A stretch of DNA of 64,000 nt from Glandiceps talaboti (lineage: Eukaryota > Hemichordata > Enteropneusta > Spengelidae), in contig NC_135561.1 of NCBI RefSeq assembly GCF_964340395.1, positions 4,361,501-4,425,500 on the forward strand, written 5' to 3'. The number at the start of each line of letters is the position of its first letter. Within the stretch, counting starts at the first letter, position 1. The position numbers and the translations under genes were made by a program. Below are positions 54,639 to 64,000 of the stretch, in pieces. The notes below the pieces were generated by a model. That model saw only the letters and a list, made by a program, of their open reading frames with translations. It made no database searches and was not told where the DNA came from.

Positions 54639-57600
54639 ACACAAAAATACAAGCAATGTAACGCCCAAACTAAAATCAAGGTTTGCCATGCCATGTTTTG
54701 TGTGACAATCTAAACACACATGTGGCAATACATTGTGTTTTAAAGACAGTCCTGATTGGTGATAGTAAATAGTGTTGACTGACTTTATTAAGGGGATTAT
54801 GACTTTCATGCTTGGAGTCTGAAAGGTGACTTAAGGATTTTGTTAAGTAGTATTTGCACGTCATATCGTATAAAAGTGTTGCCCAAGAATATCTGCTCAG
54901 TTGTTGAAAGGTGTTTGTAAATATAGTAGTTTAAGGCACTTAGAGTGCGTCCTTTTTGTATAGGAAATCTCATTATCACAAAACTTCCTAACTACATATA
55001 TGTCCAAATGTCAGAAAGGTCGGATGCAGAGCCTAAAGCCACCATATAATCAAGTTGAATAATAAAACGTCAATTGGTTTTTGCCTTCACTCATTGTGCT
55101 GATTGAATCAGTTGACAACAGAGAAAGATAAACAGATATGACATGCAATGATTTTACAATAAGGTATCTATACTCATGGGTCGCAGAAAGATGTGCACTT
55201 CAAAGCTGAAGGTGTTTTGAAACTGATTTATTAGATGTAATGACTTACTTGTAATAACGCACACCCTCAAATCACAGTATTGATTCGCCTCAGGCTCTGG
55301 ATAGGCATATTTGTGAAGCAGTACACAGCGTATGTTGCAATGTATCTAAGGTCCACACCCAAAAATCAGCGCCCCAATTCAATCAAATACACTTAACCCC
55401 TGATCAACATGTAGAGTGTTTAATTAACAATTGTCAGTTAGTATTTTGTTAGTTGACCGATCTGTTATAGAATATGACAGTTATTACTGGTACAGGTTTA
55501 CGCAACATTCAGTTGAGTTTCTTCTAAGATTTCTGCCGCTTTAATCGCAATATAAAGTAAATTTGCTGGATGCTGGAGACGTTTAGAATACTTTTATCAA
55601 ATAATCTAGAGGACCGGGAACGCCACTCAAGGAAAACGAGACTTTTTCATAAAATATTGGTTCTGGAGAGTCAATTTCATCATTTTGCATAACTTATAAA
55701 TATTTGCGATTTCAGGGAAACATCAAGTTGATCTTGTACCTTTATAGGATTTCTTTCTTATGGGCTATTGCATCATGGGAGTCAGCAGAAATAATATATT
55801 CAAGTTGCACGCTGAATATTCAGGAGGGATGTTTTAAACTGAAGGGAATGGGAATTTGAGACTCGCGAAACATGCAATGAAAAACATGCTTGTGTGGTAT
55901 ATAGATGCGAATGATCACAAACTAGATTTGTATGTATCATTGGTAAAAAGTCAGGCCTGGTAAATATTCTGCTTTGTATTGTATCATTGTTTAAATGTCA
56001 GGTTATATACTTGATGGTTTGTATCTATTAATAGAACGAGTCAGTATTCTCGGTACAGGTGTCGTAATTGCTATAGCAGATGCAATGGTCTTAATCGCTA
56101 TGCGATAAGAATCTAAGTTACAATCTGCCAGCGTAATCAACCAATTTAATTTAGCTTTAAATGTAATAACATAGACACTATAAATACACTGTAATGTAAC
56201 CATTAAATTACCAATATCAGTTCTGATTATCCAGTATTTAAAAGTTATTTTGTCTTCATATTTTCTTTCCACGCTTTGAGAATGCTCCCAAGACCTCAAT
56301 TAATGACATCCTTTTACTGTGGCAGCTCAGGTTGACGTTTAGTTGTGATGCTATTGGAATATAAGAAAACCAAAAAGGCATGAACCTTTTTGCCTGACGC
56401 AAAATGCATCGATGTCTTCCTTTCTATAAACTAAGGCCAATGAGGGGCATTAGTGACATGATTTCATAAACCTTAGTAATGTAAAATCTCACATTTCTAC
56501 ACCTGCAAAGAAGCATACTTCGTAAGATCATTTTACAACGTGTGTACAACCTGCAGACAAATAGCGTAGCCTCGATTTCGAGTTGAACCGACGTGATAAG
56601 TTGAATAATTTACACAGCGCATCATTCACTGATTTGAAATCTAACGTCTTGAAATTTTTCGAGTTCGGAAGGAACATCGAACAACGCATGAATAAAGAAC
56701 AGGGTTTCGAAGTTATCAATATAGGCCTCGGGTGATTATTAAAATGACTGGATAGGCTTAGGGTTATAGTTAGTTTGCCTGTGATTTTATAGATAGGTGG
56801 ATTTCTTAGTGATATCTCAATTCGCCAAAAGGCAAATAAGGTGTGAATGCGTATCACCTTCGCGTTAAGTAAGTGTTTAAAATGAAATGTAATTTCAAGA
56901 GATTAGAAAGTAAAGGAGATACGACGGTATAATATCAATGAAAGATTCAGTTCACACAGAAGTGTGACATTCAACGAACATTAATGAAATAGACTGGTGC
57001 TTTATTCCTTTAGGCATCGCGACACTAATATAACACCTTCAAGAACAATCCAATATACGATATACCATTATTTACTTCAAAGATGACTCTCAATATCATC
57101 ATACTACTACAAACTAGTGAATTGGAATTGGAATTTTTTGTATCCCAAAGCTGTCTTTCACCGGCCTCAAGAATATGTCTGTACAAGTGTAGGATATTCA
57201 AAACCTTAGGACATGTTTCAAGTGCAACAAAGATATTTAAGTGTATGGCCAAATCTTGCCATGTTGTAAGACATGTTAGCATTATTCGTTTGTTGGAGAG
57301 AAATAATGTAATGACATTAAATGGTAATCTAGTGGTGTATATCATCACAAATTAATTGTGTACATAGAGAGCGATACATTTTCTACGCATCATAAAAATA
57401 GTGTAGACAGGGGTGGTCATTAGTGGACACTCTCGCTTGTAATCTCGCTTTATTGATAGCATGTATGTTTCTGTCAGGGAAATTGCTATTAGTGAAGTTA
57501 TCCTAGGAGGCTTTTCTTGAATTAGTGTTTTTTCAGCATACATGGCATATCAGTATTGCTGACGTACCAGTGAATTAGTGCGGCATTGACGAGATGATGA

Positions 57601-57882
57601 TCTATATTTCGTTTCACTGAACTAGTAGGTTGACGATATGGTGGTTAATATCTCATAGCGGTGGATTAGTAAGTTGACGAGCTTAGTATCTCGTACCAGT
57701 AATAGTAAGTTGCCAGTTCATGTCATCGTACTCTACTAGTTCACGATGCTTTTCACTAATCCAATTTACTTGTTTCTCAAGCCAAACGTTATAGATTCGA
57801 ACTGTCAGATGTCAGGAAAGACCTACTCTAATATAGACATATTGTTATTAATACCTTATTATCATGTTATTGCTTGTGGTAG

Positions 57883-58048
57883 ATTACATTACATTACATT
57901 ACATTACATTACATTACATTGCATTGCATTGCATTGCATTCTATTATATTATATTATATTATATTATGTTATATTATATTATATTCTATCATATTATATT
58001 ATATTATATCATATCATACTATATTATATTATATCATATCATATTATA
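57883..58048 (+). repeat. Pentanucleotide array ATTAC to ATTGC to ATTAT
   Basis: Three consecutive blocks of related pentamers: ATTAC x7, ATTGC x4, then ATTAT/ATCAT mixtures. The gradient suggests successive expansion of mutated units. Confidence 0.97.
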
Positions 58049-58704
58049 AATCATTGCAATAACAGTGTACAAAATGAAACGGTTAGTTTCACAAAGGTTT
58101 AACTAAAACTAACTGACGAAGGTTAACCCAGATAAACATTGGTGTTGATTTGCATGACATCTACTCTTGAGATTCTGGCAGCTAGTATTCTGTGCATGCC
58201 ATAGGTTTCAAAAATAATTTAAATCTTCACTTTCAGCTAGGTTTGCAATTACACCATGGGATATATATGCGGTAAGTATTTGAAGGTGTTACTTCAATAG
58301 AAGCCGCCTAAAAAACTAATAATAGAGAAAATACGCATCATTATCTATGAAATCTGAATCTACAGAGTAAAATTCGCCTTGTGTAGTTTATGTTTTCTTT
58401 AAGATGAAGATTTCATTGACTCCTTGCTGGTAGCGGCAAATTGTGATCTGAAGTCGAAGTAATATTACACTAAACTATCTATGATTGAAACATCACTTCT
58501 CAAGGAACAGTTACTTTGTACTTTAAAGACTCTACCTGGCAAGGCAACCATACAATTTCCTATTAGCTGATGCATATATGATGATAATGAATGTAATAAT
58601 CTTACGATGCTTGGATATCAAACTTACCTGACCTTCATGGTAAATCGGAGTTCCTGCTAATAATAATAACGCTCTTTAGTTTTGTAGTAACGTAAATAAT
58701 TACT

Positions 58705-58705
<1 letters not shown>

Positions 58706-58736
<31 letters not shown>

Positions 58737-58758
58737 TGTATGTATGTATGTATGTATG
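58706..58758 (+). repeat. (TATG)n microsatellite
   Basis: About 12 tetramers of TATG. Confidence 0.98.
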
Positions 58759-61700
58759 AAAGAAAATGTTCAGGCAAAAGTTCATACATGGGCGGTGCCC
58801 CTATAAAGTTGCTACAGCCAGAAGATTCATATACATGCATCTATATATTTGGTATTTGTATTTAACACTCAACGCAATATTATCATTTGACATGATTGAC
58901 GTCTTTCCCGCCTTCAAAGATACACGAGGAACAAACTCACTAGGATAGTAGCAGACTTTACCAAGCCTAAAAACAAATCGTTAACTTTGACATATTTGAT
59001 GGGTAGTAATACAATCGTATCGGTCAAACAAAAAATATTCTTCAAATGGAAATTCAACTGTGTTGGTAAACCATAGTATTCAATTTCACTTTTGCTCCAA
59101 AAAGACCCTGACAATTTCAGATAAATTTTCATATAGTGTATGGAACAACAAATAAATTGAATACTACGGACAATATTCTCTTGATGCGGTATCTTTGGCG
59201 GTAACCACTTGTAAACATTGTGTTCAGTTCTTGTGAAAATCTGTGAAGTCATTACATGAATATGATGCGTTATCGCAATATCAGTATATTGTGTGACTGC
59301 CATTGCTTCATGTAGTTTATCCTAAACTCAATAAACGTTTTATCAAAGCAAATGAAATCGCCGTATCACACATGTGGTGTATATTTTATTCCATTACTAA
59401 ACAGCCATTGGGAGGAGTATAATAGATACATTGAATCGAGTTGCATTCATTTGGTTTATCTTAGCTGGTTATAGCGATATGTTTGACGATAGCAGTATTA
59501 TAAGAAATACCTCGAAATCCTGGTATGGTTCTATTTTTAGTAGGCTCGATGAGTTGTTTACGTTTTTAATAACAGTGTTTACCTCTTTCGCTAATGGCTA
59601 CAATATAAATGATATCTTCTTTATATATGCCAAGAATTACGGGCTGTTTAATTGCCGCATAAACCATAGGATTGAAAGTAGGTCTGGTGCTGTGATATCA
59701 GCTGCATTGCTTTCCAGATTGAAACCATCTTAATTCCCAGTACCACCGTTTGTAAACTGTACTTGTCTAAGTGTAGTACAGCCTTGTCATAACAGATATC
59801 TGGATTAACTTAACTTTCCTTTTTTCCGATCGGTATCACCTTGCCTTGTTAAGGGAAATGTCCATCAATAATTATTAGGGATAGCAAGCATATGTAAGGA
59901 TAATAGCCCTAACATATCGTGTGCCTTAAATACATGTACACTGTTGTTGGGTATATCACATGGCAAATTATGATATTATCGCCAAAATACATATTTCAGA
60001 AATATCTTGGAGAGGCTTATATGCTGAAATATTCCATGTCTATCAAAGGGAGTCAATTATCCATATTTCACAGGGATTCAAAGTTAGCCTTTCGACAGAA
60101 AATTACGCTGGCAGAGAACAAAGAATTCTGTTTTTGCCCAAAATATTGGAATGCTCCTTTCTATTGGCGAATATCTCTGTTGTACGTCATCTTAGTTGTA
60201 AAACATTTTGCAGTATTTTGTTGATTATAATTGGTTTTAGGAATAGCACGGATACATATCTTTGCCATATTAACGATAGTCTGTCGTAAAAAGGATGTCA
60301 CTTTCATGTCAATTACGTGTACTATAGAAAAGGAAAGTCATCCTGAAATCACTTTAGACGATGAAAGAAAGGTAGGCTTTGTGAAATCACATGATCCTAT
60401 TAATGTTATTCATGTTGAATTAGGAGTAGTAGTTATGATATGAACGAAATATGAATTGCCCATTTGAACACAATCTAACAGACGAAATGTGAGAACATCT
60501 CTCAATTATGCTACTTGAGTTGACTGAACGTGCTTTATTCTGAGATAACACATTTTTTAATTGGGTCATGCATGATAATTAGATACTAAGTATTAGCGAA
60601 TACAGAGGAAGATTTTAATGGGCTATTGGATGTAAGACGTTTCTTAACGCTGGAACCTTATAATTAAACCTTCAAATATCGATAATTTTAATAGTGGCAC
60701 AATTGCATTGCCATTAACTGATCCCAAACGGCATGATAAATAACTTGAGCGCAGACTCCTGACATATATATTCCAGAACGGTATCATCAAATAACTGTAC
60801 AAAAAGGTCATCACATGCCATTGTGTATGAAATGATATCTAAGTCAATTTGACGGTATCCCATTTATAACATATATACACACACCTTAAGAGATGATATA
60901 ATTGGAATTGATGCTAAGACACCTTCAGGGTGTTAATTTTTTCGGAGATCCATTTGCCGTATCTATTATGTCTTAAGTTGACACGAAATATATATTATGA
61001 ATATATAAACTCAGTAGAAATCAATGATAAATATAAATTGACGTCACTAGTTCATTTAACATTTATTAATGTATGGCTTCTCCTTCAATGTTGGTAGATA
61101 AGCATTATACAGAGATATAGACTTTTGTTCGGATTGTGGGTCAAGGTTATCATTTATGTGTGTCTTTTCCCAGTATTCCAAGATATTACCAAGAACGACA
61201 TTGCCATTGGATAAATGTCCAAATAAAAGAAATGGTGTGTTTCGGATAACCCAGCCGAACCGCGCCTAGCTTAAGCCGACCTTAAACATTTCTGTACGCT
61301 GAAAAAGCTAAGATTTATATTTTTTTTTCATTTCTGTGCAAACCTTCTTGTCAGCCTATCTTCGGTCAATCGTCTTTAAAAAAAAAATTCATTCCAGAGA
61401 AACCATGTCTCTTCATACTGTAAGTTCAAGTTATATGTAACAGTACAGTTTGCATAATTGTGTTTGTTTCCACATATACTTCATTTCGTCAAACTATCAG
61501 CAAAGTATCTTGTCGTTTAGTTAAAACATATAATGAAAATCCCGACCTACTTACCGTATTTTCTGAAGTCATGTTATCGGAAACAAAAATAAGCTTACTT
61601 TTTCTATTTTAATGGACACCAGTAAACGCAAAAGATCACTTTTCTAAAAGTGCGAAGCAATTACTGTTCCCTACTGAGTGAAAATCTTAAATCTTCAATT

Positions 61701-63416
61701 CATACGATTTGATATAAAGCCAAAGTACCCACAAATTTATTTAAGTGTAGTGAGAAAGGTGTACATGTGCAAAGTACTATTTGGCAATTAAGAATATCCA
61801 ACAAGTTATTAGAATAAAGCTACTTTCAAAGTAAAATTAAGTAACACATTTTTTTAACCGCGCTGCCGCATACAAGTACCTTAGATAGTCACTTGGAAGG
61901 TAAGGAAATCAATTTCGTCATATATAGATAGTACTGCATGACTAGAATCCATCCTACAGCTATTCAGATGAATAAGTTGCATGGAATCCTTTCCGATGTA
62001 CGAGATTAAATGAAATTGTATGGTTTGGTCGTTAATTTGCGTTTGATTTTAAAAGCAGCTGATTTGATGTCAAGGTTGTTTTATCATGATAGTAGTTTTC
62101 TTTATTCCGAACTCTCACTGTATCGGCAGCTGTCTGCTTTTACGTGATGAAATCCGTGAATAATCTATCCTTGACCAATGGATTAGTATACATCTTATAT
62201 TTTAATCTTCATAGTTAGTAATATACTTGACCTTGGCCATGTCTATACTGCTGTCAGTACACGGAAGAACTACACTATAAACAGATTCTACTGAAGACTT
62301 ACCCCAATTCAATAATTCTGACACATATAAGGGGACCTTTCCCTACCCTCTAACACAACAGTGATATCACCTTTTTTCGTTGCAAAACACGTGCTATCAT
62401 TTCCCAAATGCTTTGCACTTTAAAAATGGATTGCAAAATTAATTGGACAAAGTACGACCTACGAAAAATGTTACCATTCTTCATTTGTAATAAACGTTTT
62501 GGAAATGTTTCCTGTAGATCTAGATAATAAAAATATTATTCATTCATTGGAAATGAAATGTACTTGACGTAGAAATAAAAAGAAGACCTTCACAGTTGTT
62601 TCCCAAACATTTTTTCTCATAATAGTTTAAGGCGCGCAAATAATAGACTAATATTTATTATGTATCAGTTTTATTTTGCTTATTAGACTCCCCTGCTTCA
62701 ATTTACTATGAAATGGATTTCGAAATAACCTTTGAGAAACAGACATTTTCATGCAAATTTTCTTTAAATGTGAGGAAATATGTAGGATGTCGGTTATTAC
62801 AGATTTCAGTTCCATTACCATGTTTTAATTTAGATATATGAGTCAGAAGAATATACCTTTTTGCAATGATTGAACAAAATGTATGATTAATTTCACGTGT
62901 CAATTCCAACATGGTGTATATAGCACATTTCAATTTAGATAACACTTTTCTGTTGATTGGAAGACGAGCCTTTCCTACTCAATTTGATTGTGGAAAAGCA
63001 TTCCTTACATTACATTGGTACCGGGTGGTAGTAAACGCATGGGTATAGTTTAGAAAGAGTCTCACCTTATTTTCCACCTTATGTATAGTTACTCAAGCTT
63101 CTTCACAGTGTGTGCACATTTTGAAATGACTACAAAGCCCCTAACCAAAGATTTCATCAAGCACAAGTTAAAGGAAATTGAAGTTTACGTGAATAGTAAG
63201 ATAATAACTATGTACTAACAACATCCATTTATTGAACAACTTTAATCACAATCAATTACACAGATAGAGAAAAGGCATGACATTCCGTGGTATGCATGTT
63301 ACACAGTGAAGTTAAACATGTACACATCATTCTGTGGATAATGTTTGGAAAATGGTGTTTTATGGTGATATATGTTCGTCTATAGTATAGGCCTGCCTGT
63401 TAGTCTATGTCTACAG

Positions 63417-63760
63417 CAATGAAAACATTCCTGCTGACCAAAGATTTTGTAAATACTGTATTACACATGATTTGTACTGTATTGAGGATGAGTATCATTT
63501 CTTAGCAATTTGTCCGCTTTACAAGGACCTTCGTAAAGAAATGTTACCAAGGTGGTTTTGTTTAAACCCTTCCTATGATAAGTTCATTTCACTTTTGAAT
63601 TCAGATAATATAACTTATCTAAATAATTTAGCTTCATTTATTTATTTTGCAATGAAAAATAGAGAGGAATTTCCCTCTATGAACTGAAACGTTTGTATTA
63701 CTGTTTGCTCTTTGGGCCTGTGGCCTTATTGTTATGAAATAAACTGATTGATTGATTGAT
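63417..63760 (+). mobile_element. 5'-truncated LINE, 3' end of ORF2 and tail
   Basis: An open frame from 63417 to the stop at 63685-63687 reads NIPADQRFCKYC, then YCIEDEYHFLAICPLYKDLR, and ends KNREEFPSMN. The C..C plus IEDEYHFL..CP.Y...R pattern is the familiar C-terminal tail of animal non-LTR retrotransposon polyproteins, downstream of the reverse transcriptase. It is followed by GGGCCTGTGGCCTTATTGTT, AATAAA and a (TGAT)n tail ending near 63760. The endonuclease and reverse transcriptase are missing, as in typical 5' truncation. Not functional on its own. The clade is not assigned. Confidence 0.85.
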
Positions 63761-64000
63761 ATAGCAATATACAATTTATTTTATTTAGAATTTGAATACA
63801 ACAACCTTTTCAATAAACTTATTGACTTCCTTTCAGTATGAAAAGGTAAACTGTGTTTAAGAAAATTAATAATCCCTAGTTCGCAAAACATTGATAGGAA
63901 TTTCATATTCATAGAGCAACAATCACAGGATCCCCAAATCAACATTGAAGAACTATATATGAAACGTGCTGGTTGTAGAATAACAGGACAATCAAACTCT

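Larger units (their letters stand above)
49814..63416. other. Gene desert
   Basis: No gene supported. Microsatellites: (TGTC)n 54567-54638, (ATTAC/ATTGC/ATTAT)n 57883-58048, (TATG)n 58706-58758. A loose repeat with TAGTAAGTTGACGA-like phrases lies at about 57560-57735. The longest open frames (for example 58914-59303 minus, 59431-59733 plus) have no family resemblance. It could be intergenic or a very long intron. Confidence 0.55.

Noticed and set aside
58914-59303. 129-codon minus-strand frame
   Set aside because: Length is reachable by chance in AT-rich DNA; composition is unlike the supported genes and no splice signals frame it.
59431-59733. Minus-strand phrase FNPMVYAAIK resembling TM7 of a GPCR
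   Set aside because: A stop lies just upstream, no other GPCR landmarks are in the neighbouring frames, and the following residues do not form helix 8.
62706-62945. Minus-strand frame that at first looked like a LINE fragment
   Set aside because: No reverse transcriptase or C-terminal motif could be matched.

Overview
The window is AT-rich, intron-containing animal DNA. GT-AG introns, a DTWD1 orthologue, a single-exon rhodopsin-like GPCR, a tRNA-derived SINE, an animal LINE tail and many foldback DNA transposons point to an invertebrate bilaterian, probably marine (hemichordate, cephalochordate or lophotrochozoan). I cannot name the species from sequence alone. No prokaryotic, organellar or exogenous viral genes were seen.

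Layout. (1) 1-2083 is probably intron. 2084-12660 (+) carries the last nine exons of a scaffold protein with a long acidic/proline-rich N-terminal region, one PDZ domain and two tandem PH domains. All splice phases close to one 1,029-residue reading frame. Its introns hold a 1.7-kb disabled DNA transposon (6952-8685) with two Mutator-like foldback MITEs nested inside it, an 8-bp-TSD MITE (9962-10369), a minisatellite built from the PDZ exon's own 5' splice site, and other simple arrays. (2) 12661-24686 has no recognisable gene. It holds minisatellites (17330-17976, 19632-20112, 20220-20345) and several palindromic elements. (3) 24687-32000 contains a head-to-head pair: an unidentified phospho-motif-rich protein on the minus strand (coding exon 24687-25390, 5' exon ending at 27006) and DTWD1 on the plus strand (four coding exons, 27532-31978). 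They share a short promoter region with an ETS-type site. DTWD1 has a 7-codon uORF overlapping its start, a SINE in its last intron, and a MITE 20 bp after its stop. (4) 33339-33870 and 39482-39775 are long (TA)n tracts around fragments that look like Penelope-like/retrozyme DNA. A hammerhead ribozyme fold is readable at 33564-33604 (-), and a second, partly decayed one at 39054-39096 (-). (5) 37144-38259 (-) is an intronless neuropeptide-type GPCR. Directly upstream of its start lies a 19-unit, 36-bp minisatellite in which 16 units carry TGACGTA, a CREB/ATF-like core. (6) 39776-63416 is a gene desert with microsatellites, a degenerate 38-bp tandem array (47616-48165) and a foldback MITE (49563-49813). 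(7) 63417-63760 is the 3' end of a 5'-truncated LINE.

The genes do not form a pathway. DTWD1 is a tRNA modification enzyme, the PDZ-PH-PH protein a likely membrane scaffold, and the GPCR a likely peptide receptor. The features most worth checking are the two hammerhead motifs, the CRE-like minisatellite upstream of the GPCR, the splice-donor minisatellite and the nested transposons.
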